From Promicromonospora sp049532985 (lineage in GTDB: Bacteria; Actinomycetota; Actinomycetes; Actinomycetales; Cellulomonadaceae), in assembly GCF_049532985.1 (NCBI RefSeq), contig NZ_CP186693.1, positions 868,001-932,000 of the forward strand: a stretch of 64,000 bases of DNA, given 5' to 3'. A program made the position numbers and the translations under genes. The notes beneath the pieces are model-generated. The model was not told the origin of the DNA and searched no databases. It worked only from the letters and a program-made list of their open reading frames with translations. Of this stretch, positions 34,155 through 42,362 are shown piece by piece; within the stretch, counting starts at the first letter, position 1, and each line of letters opens with the position of its first letter.

Positions 34155-34700
34155 GTGCATCTCAACCCTTACGGAGAGTACGCGGTGCTGCTCGCCGCGT
34201 CCCTCGCCGACGACTGGCCCGCCGACCGCGCGGGGATCGAGGCCCGGACACGCGACTTCGGCATGACGATGGAGTTCCGGGAGTCGCCCGACGACCACGC
34301 GCTGACCCGGCTCGCGATCGACGACTGGCTGCTGGTCGTGGACGCCACCGACCCCGCCGAGCGGGCCGCGCTCCTGAACGCCCAGATGGCCGCCGTCGCG
34401 GCCTACCCGCGCCTCACCGACCACGACGGCGAGGGCTGGCACCTGCACTACCGGGACGACAACCAGGTGCTGTCCGCGGTGCTGCGCGCCGTGATCAGCG
34501 TCGGGACGTCGTTGCACCTGGTCACCCGCGGGATGCACCGGCTCGGACGGTGCGCCTCGGCGCCCTGCGCGAACGTCGTCGTCGACGTGACGCGCAACGG
34601 GCGGCAGCGGTACTGCTCGGTGCGGTGCGCCAACCGTGCCGCCGTACGGCGGCACCGCGAGCGCACCGCCCCTGAGCCGCCTGCAAGACTGCGCCCATGA
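34155..34700 (+). CDS. CGNR zinc-finger/ABATE domain transcriptional regulator-like protein
   Basis: 181-aa putative DNA-binding protein. N-terminal ABATE-type domain starts with HLNPYGEYAVLLAASLADDWP; C-terminal CGNR-type zinc finger has CASAPCANVVVD and YCSVRCANRAAVRRHR, four cysteines spaced for one zinc. In this copy the motif reads CANR in place of CGNR. The GTG at 34155 has a TGTAAT -10 element (34143-34148) only 6 nt upstream and no Shine-Dalgarno, indicating leaderless translation. The stop overlaps the next gene by 4 bp. Confidence 0.8.
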   Translation: MHLNPYGEYAVLLAASLADDWPADRAGIEARTRDFGMTMEFRESPDDHALTRLAIDDWLLVVDATDPAERAALLNAQMAAVAAYPRLTDHDGEGWHLHYRDDNQVLSAVLRAVISVGTSLHLVTRGMHRLGRCASAPCANVVVDVTRNGRQRYCSVRCANRAAVRRHRERTAPEPPARLRP

Positions 34701-35266
34701 AGCTGCACGAACGGATCGAGGGCCGGCTGCGCGAGTTCGTCGATCGACAGCCCATGTTCTTCGTGGCGACCGCGCCCCTCGCGGCGGACGGCCACGTCAA
34801 CGTCTCACCCCGGGGCATCCCCGGCACCTTCGCCGTGCTGGACGACCACACGTTCGCCTGGCTGGACGGCACCGGCAGCGGCAGCGAGACGGTGGCGCAC
34901 CTGCGGGAGAACGGCCGCATCACCGTGATGTTCTGCGCCTTCGAGGGCGCGCCGAACATCGTGCGGTTCCACGGCACGGGCCGCGTGGTGACCCGGTACG
35001 ACGACGAGTACCCGGCGCTCGCCGCCCGGTTCACGGACGTGCCCGGCGCCCGCGCGGTCATCGTGGTCGACGTCGAGCGCGTCTCGGACAGCTGCGGCTG
35101 GGGCGTTCCGCTCATGTCCTACGAGGGTGAGCGCGACCTGGTCGGGCCGTACTTCGAGCGCAAGGGGGAGGCCGGGCAGCGGGAGTACCGGCGCCGGAAG
35201 AACCGGACGAGCATCGACGGCCTGCCGGCCTACGACGTGGACCCGGTCGACACCCCGGCGACCTGA
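34697..35266 (+). CDS. Pyridoxamine 5'-phosphate oxidase-fold flavin-binding protein
   Basis: 189-aa split-barrel protein of the PNPOx-like superfamily (FMN or F420 binding). Features: MFFVATAPLAADGHVNVSPRG and NGRITVMFCAFEGAPNIVRFHGTGRVV. Many relatives are oxidoreductases of unknown substrate. ATG overlaps the CGNR stop (ATGA), so translation is coupled to that regulator and the two are probably co-transcribed. Confidence 0.8.
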   Translation: MKLHERIEGRLREFVDRQPMFFVATAPLAADGHVNVSPRGIPGTFAVLDDHTFAWLDGTGSGSETVAHLRENGRITVMFCAFEGAPNIVRFHGTGRVVTRYDDEYPALAARFTDVPGARAVIVVDVERVSDSCGWGVPLMSYEGERDLVGPYFERKGEAGQREYRRRKNRTSIDGLPAYDVDPVDTPAT

Positions 35267-35345
35267 CCCACAGGACGTCGTCCCACGGCGGATGTCAGTG
35301 GCAGGGGGCAGGATCGGAGGCAGCAGAACCGACCTGGAGGACGCC

Positions 35346-36239
35346 ATGGCTGACACACCCGCCCCACCCCGTACCTATCCCCACGGCGTGCCCTGCTGGG
35401 TGGACCTGGAGACGGAGAGCGTCGACGCGGCGCTCGCGTTCTACGGCGGGCTCTTCGGCTGGCGCTTCACGGAGATGCTGCCCGCCGGCGCCCCGGGGCG
35501 CTACGCGGTCGCGTCGCTGGACGGCACGTCCGCCACGTCCGTCGCCGCCGTCGCGACACCCGCCGCGGGCTTCGACGGCGAGGTGGCGTGGCACACGTAC
35601 CTCGCGGTGGACGACGTCGACGACGCCGCCGCCCGCGTCGAGGGGCTGGGCGGCTTCGTGAGCTCCGTACCGGAGGACGTCGGGCCCCCGGGGCAGCGCG
35701 CGGGCCGCATGGCCCGGATCGTCGACGCGCAGGGAGCGCCCGGCCGCCTGTGGCAGGCGGGCACCCGGCTCGGCGCCCAGGTCGTCAACGCACCGGGCAC
35801 GTGGAACTTCAGCAACCTGATCACCCCGGACGTCGACGCTGCCCTGCGGTTCTACGGACCGCTGCTCGGCTGGGAACGCAGCGACGACCTCGGGGCGGGC
35901 ATGGCACGCGTGCCCGGGTACGGCGACCACCTGGCGCGCACGGTCGACCCGCGCATCCGCGAGCGGCAGGAGTTCGTGCCGCCCGCCTTCGCCGACGTCG
36001 TGGCCGGGGTGCTGCCGGGCGACGGGCCGGCCCACTGGTCGGTGGCCTTCGCGGTCGCCGACCGGGACGCGTCGGCCGCGACCGCCCAACGGGCCGGCGC
36101 GACCGTGCTGCGGACCGAGGACGGTGAGTGGAGCAAGGAGGCGACCATCCGGGACCCGTTCGGCGCGGAGCTCGTGCTGGCGCAGTTCGACCCGCCGGAG
36201 TCCTACCTGGAGGGCGAACGGGAGGCGGGCCGGGCCTGA
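35346..36239 (+). CDS. VOC (glyoxalase/bleomycin resistance-type) family protein, two domains
   Basis: 297-aa protein with two vicinal-oxygen-chelate modules (about 10-135 and 145-285): VPCWVDLETESVDAALAFYGGLFGWRF and NFSNLITPDVDAALRFYGPLLGWER. Similar two-module proteins are annotated as glyoxalase-like hydroxylases, but metal ligands are not all evident. ATG 35346 has GGAGG six bases upstream. Function not assigned. Confidence 0.8.
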   Translation: MADTPAPPRTYPHGVPCWVDLETESVDAALAFYGGLFGWRFTEMLPAGAPGRYAVASLDGTSATSVAAVATPAAGFDGEVAWHTYLAVDDVDDAAARVEGLGGFVSSVPEDVGPPGQRAGRMARIVDAQGAPGRLWQAGTRLGAQVVNAPGTWNFSNLITPDVDAALRFYGPLLGWERSDDLGAGMARVPGYGDHLARTVDPRIRERQEFVPPAFADVVAGVLPGDGPAHWSVAFAVADRDASAATAQRAGATVLRTEDGEWSKEATIRDPFGAELVLAQFDPPESYLEGEREAGRA

Positions 36240-36327
36240 GGCGGACGGCGGCCCGGACCCAGGATGCCCGGGCCTAGGATGCCTGGACCGTGCCGCGCCG
36301 CAGGTATGTCGCTACGCCGCACCGTCG

Positions 36328-39300
36328 CTACGCCGCGAACGTGTACCGTCCCGAGCCGACCCGGACCAGGACGGCACCGTCCTCCGCCCGGGCGTCCGTG
36401 ACGCCCGCCGCGCGGTGCAGGGGACGGCCCTGCTCGGTGACGGCGGCCGGGTCCGGGACGGGCAGACGCACCGTCGCCGTGGCGCCCACGGGGACGGTCA
36501 CCTCCAGCCGGAGCCGGCCGCCCGTGCGGCGCCACGCGCTGGCGACGGTGCCGTACGGCGTGCGGACCGACGCGCTCGCCCGGTCCAGGTGCCCGGTGAC
36601 CGCGGGGGCGATGGTGATGTCCCGGAACCCGGTCTCGGGCGAGGCCTGGATGCCGGCCACGTGCTGGTAGAACCAGTCGTCCACGGTGCCGAGGAAGTAG
36701 TGGCCGTACGAGCGGGCCTCCCGTGACCAGTGCTCCCACATCGTGGTGGCGCCGTTCTCGATCATGTACCCCCAGCTCGGGTACGCGGTCTGCACGGCGA
36801 GCTCGTAGGCCACGTCGGCGTGCCCGTGCCGGGTGAGCACCGGCAGCAGCCACTTCGTGCCGAGCACGCCCGTGTTGAGCGTCGTGCCCTTGGCGCGTAC
36901 GTCGGCCACGATGCTGTCGACGACCCGCCGGGTCATGGCGGCGTCGGGCACCAGGCCGAACTCCACGGCGAGCACGTTGTGCGTCTGCCGGTAGCCGCGG
37001 TCGCCGGTGCCCCGGTAGCAGCCGGCGGCCGTGTCGAGGAACGCGTCGTTGAAGGCGGCCCTGATCGTGGCGGCGTTCCGGGCGAAGTGCTCCACGTCGG
37101 CCGTCCGGCCGAGGAACCCCGCGCTGCGCCGCATGGAGGTGGTCATCGCGTACAGGAACGCCGTGGCGGAGACCCGGAGGTCCTCCGGCGCGTTGCCGCC
37201 CGCGGGGCTCGCCTCGGGGCTGACCCAGTCGCCGAGCCGGGCGTCGGGCACGATGCCGCCGGCCGAGCGGTCGAGCTCGAGGTCGACGTAGCGCTTCATG
37301 CCGTCGTAGCACTCGGCCAGCACGCGCGAGTCCCCGCCGTACTGGTGCAGCCACCAGGGGATCATCACGTATGCCGCGTGCCACGGCGGGCACACGCCCC
37401 ACTCGCCCCAGTCGCCGGAGCTGGGCGCGATGACCAGGGGGCGGCCCTGCTCGTCGCGGGTCTCGTGCACGTCACGCAGCCACTTGGCGAACAGCTCGTG
37501 CACGTCGAGGTTCAGCAGGAACATCTCCGCGCCCACGGCGGCGTCGCCCGTCCAGCCGTTCTTCTCGAACATCGGGGTGTCGGTCGGGATGCCGTGGATG
37601 TTGTTGGTCAGCGTGTCCACCACGGCCCGGTGGGTGCGGTTCATGATCTCGCTGGAGCTGTCGAACGTGCCGGTCTCGGCGGCGGCCGTGTGCACCACCT
37701 GCGCCGTGAAGGCGGACAGGGGCGGCGGACCGTCCTGCGGCCACCCGGTGACCTCGACGTACTGGAAGCCCTTGTACGAGAATCGCGGCTCCCACGTCTC
37801 CGCCTGCCCGGTGCCGGCCAGGGTGAAGCGGTCGGTCTGGAAACCGGCCTGGAACCCGCCGTTGTTGCTCAGGTTCACGCGCCCGGCCGCGGTGAGCTTC
37901 TCGCCGTGCGCCGCCCGGATCGTGGTCCCGGCCGGACCCGTGGCGGTGTACCGCACCCAGCCCGCGAGCACCCGGGGGAACTTCACCACGTAGACACCCG
38001 GATCGGGCTCGGTCACCTCGACGGCGGGCAGCGACTCGATCACCTCGATCGGCTGCTGGCGTTGGTTGACCAGCACGCCGCGCGGGCCGGGTGCCGTCGA
38101 CGCGGGCGCCCACGCGCCGTCGTCGAAGCCTGCCGTGTCCCAGCCCGGAACGGCCTCGCGGGCGTCGTAGGCCTCGCCGCCGTACAGGTCGTCGAACACC
38201 GTGGGCCCCGCGGCCAGACGCCACGTCGTGTCCGTGACCACGTGCTCGACCCGGCCGCCGGCGTACTCCAGGTACAGCACCGCACGCACCACGGGCTCGT
38301 CGTGCCAGGGCGGTGCCTCCCACCGCCAGACGTTGCCGCCCGTCATCCCGTAGAAGCCGCGGCCCAGCTCGACCCCGAGCGCGTTGCGGCCCGGACGCAA
38401 CCGCCGGGTCAGGTCGGTCGCGGTGTACTGCACGGTGTCGTCGTAGTCGGTGAACCCGGGTCCCAGCACGCTGTCGTCGGCGGGCGCGCCGTTCAGCGAC
38501 ACGTTCGCGTACCCGCCCGCGGCCAGGTACAGCGTGGCGCGCTCGAGACCGGGCCCCACCTCGACCTCCCGGCGCAGCAGCGGCGCGGGCAGCGGGTCCC
38601 GCACCGGGAGCCGGACACCCCGGCCCCACGGGCCCGTGCCGTAGACGGCGATCTCGGCGGCCTGGTCCCAGCCGGAGTCGTCCAGGTCCGGCCGCGCGAA
38701 GTCCGCCGGGAAGTCCGTCGCGGCCTTCCAGGCGCTCCCGGACGTGAGCGTCGCCGTCGACCCGTCCGAGTACGTCAGGCGGACGACGGCGAGCACCGCC
38801 CCCGCGCTGACCGCGTCGTTCGTGCCCCGGACGGCCACGACCGTGGTGTCCCCGGACAGCTCGGCCGTGAAGAAGCGGGAGGACTGCCAGCCGTTCTCGG
38901 CCGGCTCCGTCGACCCCGTCTCGGCGCCGTCCACCCAGAGCGTGAACGAGTCGTCGGCCGTGACCAGCACCTCGGCCCGGGTCGCGGACGTGCCCTCCGG
39001 GGCGGCCCGGACGATCCGGAACGCCCGGTCCTGGCCGGCCAGCTCGCCCTGCGCCGCCCACATCCACGCGGCGCCGTCGAAGGTCAGGTCGGTGACCTGT
39101 CCCGGGCCGCGCTCGTTGCCGATCCACGCCGCCCCGGCCCAGTCGGCGTCCGTGTACAGGCCGGTGCGGAAGGCCGCCGTCGTCGTGCTCGAGCCGTGCG
39201 TCGTGACCACGTCCACGCGCCAGGTGTGGTCCGTGGCGGCGCGCAGCGCGGGCCCGTCGTACTCGACGTTCGCCGACTCCCGCGACCGGACGACCCCGCT

Positions 39301-39600
39301 GTCCCACACCGTGCGCGGGCGCTGCCCGCCCGTGCTGACGCGCAGCCGGTAGGACACCTGCTCGACGCCGCGTCCGTCCGCCTCGACGGTCCACGAGAAA
39401 CGGGGACGGCCGACGTCGATGCCGAGCGGTCCGGTCTTCTTCTCGACGAGCGGCTCGGTCAGCCGCACCGCGCCGGCGGCACCCGGGCCTGGCGCCTGGC
39501 CGGCCGGCACGGCGGTGGCGGGAGCGGCGGTGACGGGTAGCGCGGCCGCGGTGGTCGCGACGCCGGCGGTCTTCAGGAACAGTCTGCGATCCACGGTCAT
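36328..39600 (-). CDS. Tat-exported GH78 alpha-L-rhamnosidase
   Basis: 1090-aa secreted inverting rhamnosidase. The N-terminus TVDRRLFLKTAGVATTAA is a twin-arginine (RRxFLK) signal, so it is exported folded. Domain order: fibronectin-like Bac_rhamnosid_N, sandwich domains with CBM67-like segments, the (alpha/alpha)6 catalytic barrel (about 610-960; IPTDTPMFEKNGWTGDAAVG replaces the common TDCPQRDERLGWTGD), and a C-terminal sandwich with PYGTVASAWRRTGGRL. ATG at 39600 has GGAGG 5 nt upstream. A LacI-type box lies 41 bp ahead. It releases L-rhamnose from plant glycosides, pectin side chains or gellan-like polymers; which cannot be told. Confidence 0.88.
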   Translation of the reverse strand: MTVDRRLFLKTAGVATTAAALPVTAAPATAVPAGQAPGPGAAGAVRLTEPLVEKKTGPLGIDVGRPRFSWTVEADGRGVEQVSYRLRVSTGGQRPRTVWDSGVVRSRESANVEYDGPALRAATDHTWRVDVVTTHGSSTTTAAFRTGLYTDADWAGAAWIGNERGPGQVTDLTFDGAAWMWAAQGELAGQDRAFRIVRAAPEGTSATRAEVLVTADDSFTLWVDGAETGSTEPAENGWQSSRFFTAELSGDTTVVAVRGTNDAVSAGAVLAVVRLTYSDGSTATLTSGSAWKAATDFPADFARPDLDDSGWDQAAEIAVYGTGPWGRGVRLPVRDPLPAPLLRREVEVGPGLERATLYLAAGGYANVSLNGAPADDSVLGPGFTDYDDTVQYTATDLTRRLRPGRNALGVELGRGFYGMTGGNVWRWEAPPWHDEPVVRAVLYLEYAGGRVEHVVTDTTWRLAAGPTVFDDLYGGEAYDAREAVPGWDTAGFDDGAWAPASTAPGPRGVLVNQRQQPIEVIESLPAVEVTEPDPGVYVVKFPRVLAGWVRYTATGPAGTTIRAAHGEKLTAAGRVNLSNNGGFQAGFQTDRFTLAGTGQAETWEPRFSYKGFQYVEVTGWPQDGPPPLSAFTAQVVHTAAAETGTFDSSSEIMNRTHRAVVDTLTNNIHGIPTDTPMFEKNGWTGDAAVGAEMFLLNLDVHELFAKWLRDVHETRDEQGRPLVIAPSSGDWGEWGVCPPWHAAYVMIPWWLHQYGGDSRVLAECYDGMKRYVDLELDRSAGGIVPDARLGDWVSPEASPAGGNAPEDLRVSATAFLYAMTTSMRRSAGFLGRTADVEHFARNAATIRAAFNDAFLDTAAGCYRGTGDRGYRQTHNVLAVEFGLVPDAAMTRRVVDSIVADVRAKGTTLNTGVLGTKWLLPVLTRHGHADVAYELAVQTAYPSWGYMIENGATTMWEHWSREARSYGHYFLGTVDDWFYQHVAGIQASPETGFRDITIAPAVTGHLDRASASVRTPYGTVASAWRRTGGRLRLEVTVPVGATATVRLPVPDPAAVTEQGRPLHRAAGVTDARAEDGAVLVRVGSGRYTFAA

Positions 39601-39640
39601 GACGCCTCCAGGCGTGTGCGCGGTGAGAAAGCGAGCACCA

Positions 39641-39654
39641 TTGCAACGTTTCAA
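39641..39654. promoter_or_regulatory. LacI-type operator before the GH78 gene
   Basis: TTGCAACGTTTCAA is palindromic but for one pair (TTGnAACGTTnCAA) and has the central CG typical of LacI/GalR operators. It lies 41-54 bp ahead of the rhamnosidase ATG. No lacI gene is adjacent; the one at 62220 recognises a visibly different site. Confidence 0.65.
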
Positions 39655-39833
39655 AACGCGTGCGTCAGTGTAGGGGCGACCGGGTGCCCGCCGCCAGGGT
39701 GTGCGGCGGATAACCGCAGGTGGCGTGCCGAGATCTGACGACGTCGTGCGGATGGACCACGGCGTCCGGCCCGGGCGCCGGTGCATGGGAGGCTGGGCCC
39801 GTCCCGCTCGCCGTCTCGCACCGGAAAGAGACC

Positions 39834-40793
39834 ATGGAACACGACCAGCTCGTCGCCCCGGCCCAGGCCCGCATCATGTCCAGCTACCTCACGTGCGAGC
39901 TCGCCACCGTGACGCGGTCCGGAATGCCGATCGCCTGGCCGGTCACCGGGGTGTGGCGCCCCGACGACCAGACCTTCGTGGTCTCGACGTCGATCGGGTT
40001 CCCGCAGAAGGCGTTCAACGTGCGCCGCGACCCGCACGTCGCCCTGCTCTTCTCGGACCCGACGGGCAGCGGGCTCGACGGCGAAGGGCAGGTCCTGCTC
40101 CAGGGCGTGGCCGAGTGCGCGGACGAGATCGAGACCCGGTTCTCGCGCAACGCCGACCTCTGGGAGCGCGTCTCGCGCGCCCAGCCCTCCTCGCGGGCCC
40201 TGTCGGCGGGGTGGCTCGCCCGCCGGCTCATGGACGTCTACTACATGCGGCTGGTCATCACGGTGACGCCGACGGCCGTCACGGCCCGCCCGCCGCTGCC
40301 CGGCGCCGCCCCGGTGCCCGCGCCCTCGCCGCTCGCGGTCCCCGCGGTGCCGGGCGTGCCGGAGCCCTTCGCCGGCGAGCTGGCCGGCTTCACCAGCGGT
40401 GTCCTGGCCGGCCTGGACGATGCCGGGCACCCGACCCTCGACCGGGTGGTGCCCGAACCTGCCGACGGCGGGCTCCTGCTGCCCGACTCCGCCGCGCGGC
40501 CCGGCCGAGCGAGCCTGCTGTTCCACCGGCACGACGAGCTGCTGGCCGCGCAGCGCAGCTTCGCTGTCGTCGGCGAGCTCGTCGAGAGCCCCCGTGGCCC
40601 CGTGCTCCGTCCGGAACGGGTGGCCGACGGGATCCAGCCCGCCGGGCTGGCGTCCACGGTCCGCATGGCACGCGGACTGCGGAAGCGGGCGCAGGCCTAC
40701 CTGGACGCGCGGGGCCTGGAGCGGCCGGAGGTCCCGTGGGACGAGCTCAAGGACATCTACGCGCGGGTGGACGCGGAGAACGCGGCGCGCTGA
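39834..40793 (+). CDS. Pyridoxamine 5'-phosphate oxidase-like protein
   Basis: 319-aa protein. Residues about 8-130 form a PNPOx-like split barrel (YLTCELATVTRSGMPIAWPVTGVWRPDDQTFVVSTSIGFPQKAFNVRRDPHVALLF), related to enzymes using FMN or F420. The C-terminal half (190-319) has a second weak barrel-like segment of unknown role. Start ATG 39834 follows GGAAAGAG. Stands between divergent and convergent neighbours with no obvious operon. Confidence 0.72.
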   Translation: MEHDQLVAPAQARIMSSYLTCELATVTRSGMPIAWPVTGVWRPDDQTFVVSTSIGFPQKAFNVRRDPHVALLFSDPTGSGLDGEGQVLLQGVAECADEIETRFSRNADLWERVSRAQPSSRALSAGWLARRLMDVYYMRLVITVTPTAVTARPPLPGAAPVPAPSPLAVPAVPGVPEPFAGELAGFTSGVLAGLDDAGHPTLDRVVPEPADGGLLLPDSAARPGRASLLFHRHDELLAAQRSFAVVGELVESPRGPVLRPERVADGIQPAGLASTVRMARGLRKRAQAYLDARGLERPEVPWDELKDIYARVDAENAAR

Positions 40794-40807
40794 TCCCGGC
40801 GACCGGG

Positions 40808-41254
40808 TCAGTCCTCGCGACCGGGCCGCGACGAGCGCAGCCGCTTGGTGTCCGACCGCTGCCGCTTGGCCGTCAGCCGTCGTTCCTGCGATCCGCGGGT
40901 GGCCCGCGTCGCCTTGCGGGCGCGCGGGCCCGGGGCCAGTGCGTCGGCCACGAGGGCGGCCAGGCGCCGGGCGGCGGCGTCGCGGTTGCGCCGCTGTTCC
41001 CGGTGCTCGGAGGCGACGACGGTGAGCACCCCGCCGGTGAGGCGGTGCCCGAGCTGTTCGGTGAGCCGGCGGAGCTGCTCCTCGCTCAGGACGGCGGAAG
41101 CCCGGAGGTCCCAGGTGAGCTCGACGCGCGAGTCGGTGGTGTTCACGCCCTGGCCGCCGGGCCCGGAGGAGCGGGAGAAGCGCTCGGTGAGCTCGGCTCG
41201 GGGGATGGTCAGCCCGGGGCTGACGACGAGGCCGGGTCGGACGGGGGGCGGCAT
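40808..41254 (-). CDS. arfB: Peptidyl-tRNA hydrolase ArfB-like (YaeJ) ribosome rescue factor
   Basis: 148-aa class-I release-factor-like protein that frees peptidyl-tRNA from stalled ribosomes. The GGQ loop is in RFSRSSGPGGQGVNTTDSRVELTW, and a long basic C-terminal tail (ARKATRATRGSQERR...AKRQRSDTKRLRSSRPGR) is the part that enters the empty mRNA channel. ATG 41254 with GGAGG eight bases upstream fits the family start; the frame extends to 41290. Confidence 0.9.
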   Translation of the reverse strand: MPPPVRPGLVVSPGLTIPRAELTERFSRSSGPGGQGVNTTDSRVELTWDLRASAVLSEEQLRRLTEQLGHRLTGGVLTVVASEHREQRRNRDAAARRLAALVADALAPGPRARKATRATRGSQERRLTAKRQRSDTKRLRSSRPGRED

Positions 41255-41392
41255 GAGGCCATCCTCCCAGGGGGTGCGCCTCGCGGTCACGCAGATAATT
41301 CTTCGACGCTATATAAATGGATCGTGGAAATGTCCAGCCAAAGCACCGAAGATTGCGTCAACGCACACGTGCCTGCGTGAGCGCAAAAGGGG

Positions 41393-41428
41393 CGAGCCCC
41401 CCTCGCGGAATTCCGCGAGAGGGGCTCG
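41393..41428 (-). terminator. Rho-independent terminator of the 27-aa peptide gene
   Basis: An 18-bp stem (17 pairs, one C-A mismatch) with CTCGCGGAA/TTCCGCGAG at its centre. On the minus strand it is followed by CGCCCCTTTTGCG, giving a T-run, so it ends the leftward transcript of the peptide gene 45 bp after its stop. Confidence 0.8.
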
Positions 41429-41472
41429 GCCGCTGGGGGAGTGATTCCAGCTCTGCTACCCGTCAGGGCAGG

Positions 41473-41556
41473 TCAGAGGCCCAGCAGGCAGAGAATCTGC
41501 TCCAGGGTGTAGCCCAGGTTGTCGAGCAGGTTCGAGACGATGTCAACGAGGGTCAT
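41473..41556 (-). CDS. Free-standing 27-residue amphipathic peptide
   Basis: Codons run from ATG 41556 to TGA 41473. The peptide starts MTLVDIVSNLL, continues DNLGYTLEQ and ends ILCLLGL: eleven Leu/Ile in 27 residues, acidic residues Asp5, Asp12, Glu19, no Lys or Arg, one Cys. Spacing of hydrophobic residues suggests an amphipathic helix. GAAAGG lies 8 nt upstream, a promoter at 41626-41654 and a T-run terminator at 41393-41428, so it forms a complete monocistronic unit of about 230 nt. The surrounding DNA is clearly AT-richer than the rest. I recognise no family; a membrane-active, signalling or bacteriocin-like peptide is possible. Confidence 0.6.
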   Translation of the reverse strand: MTLVDIVSNLLDNLGYTLEQILCLLGL

Positions 41557-41625
41557 GTGCGAGACCTTTCACATAATGGGGATCACGGACGATTGCCCGT
41601 GAGTCGAACTGTGTTCGCGTTCCAT

Positions 41626-41654
41626 ACGTTAAGCACCTGACACGGACACTGCAA
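41626..41654 (-). promoter_or_regulatory. Promoter of the 27-aa peptide gene
   Basis: Minus strand: TTGCAG (41649-41654), 17 bp, TAACGT (41626-41631), with an AT-rich stretch further upstream. In the ~63-nt leader a 6-bp dyad TCACGG-N8-CCGTGA (41583-41602) may be a regulator site or a hairpin. Confidence 0.65.
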
Positions 41655-41746
41655 CGGGAAAGGGATATTAGTAGGTAAAGCGCGAAATGGTTGGCGCTGT
41701 GATAGTGGCCGCGACGCCGTCCGGTGCGCGCGGGAGACTGGGGCGC

Positions 41747-42238
41747 ATGGCGACGACGAGCGCGGGCCTGCTGCCCTACCGGAGACTCCCTGACGGCACG
41801 TTCGAGGTGCTGCTCGGACACATGGGCGGGCCGTTCTGGGCCCGCAAGGACGCGGGCTCCTGGACGGTGCTCAAGGGTGAGCTCGAACCCGGCGAGGACC
41901 CGCACGCAGCCGCGCTGCGCGAGGCGGGCGAGGAGCTCGGTCTGGAGCTGCCACCCTCGACGGCCCCGGACGTCGAGCTCGGCGAGGTGCGCCAGCGCGC
42001 GGGCAAGAAGGTGCTCGCCTGGGCGCGCCAGTGGCCGTCGCCGGGGCCAGACCTGACCCGGATCACGAGCAACACGGTCCAGATCGAGTGGCCGCCGCGA
42101 TCGGGCCGGCAGATCGAGATCCCGGAGATCGACCGCGTCGCCTGGTTCGCGCCGGACGACGCGCGGCGGGTCGTGGTGGGGGCGCAGGCGGCGTTCGTCG
42201 ACCGGCTGGGGGAGGTGCTCGCGCTCAGGGCAGGGTGA
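41747..42238 (+). CDS. NUDIX hydrolase
   Basis: 163-aa nucleoside-diphosphate-X pyrophosphohydrolase. The Nudix box is perfect: GELEPGE then DPHAAAL then REAGEELGL (residues about 43-65). The N-terminus SAGLLPYRRLPDGTFEVLLGHMGGPFW resembles MutT-like enzymes cleaning nucleotide pools, but substrate cannot be inferred. ATG 41747 begins the homology. Confidence 0.88.
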   Translation: MATTSAGLLPYRRLPDGTFEVLLGHMGGPFWARKDAGSWTVLKGELEPGEDPHAAALREAGEELGLELPPSTAPDVELGEVRQRAGKKVLAWARQWPSPGPDLTRITSNTVQIEWPPRSGRQIEIPEIDRVAWFAPDDARRVVVGAQAAFVDRLGEVLALRAG

Positions 42239-42312
42239 GCGCCGCGTTCGTGTCACGGGCACCTCGCTGTGCACGGTAGTGCGTGGCTCCACGGTCCCGG
42301 AAGGGGCCGGGG

Positions 42313-42343
42313 GGCGGGGCCCGGCGCACGGCCGGGCCCCGCC
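42313..42343. terminator. Terminator hairpin between convergent genes
   Basis: Perfect 13-bp arms GGCGGGGCCCGGC (42313-42325) and GCCGGGCCCCGCC (42331-42343) with a 5-base loop, followed by TTCGTGT; serves the NUDIX gene and, from the other side, the secreted protein gene. Confidence 0.75.
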
Positions 42344-42362
42344 TTCGTGTGGGGTGGTGGCG

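Noticed and set aside
41290..41350. TATATAAATGG stretch as a plus-strand promoter and gene start at 41317
   Set aside because: The following frame is the antisense of the peptide gene and its terminator, with no domain features; only the AT richness is real.
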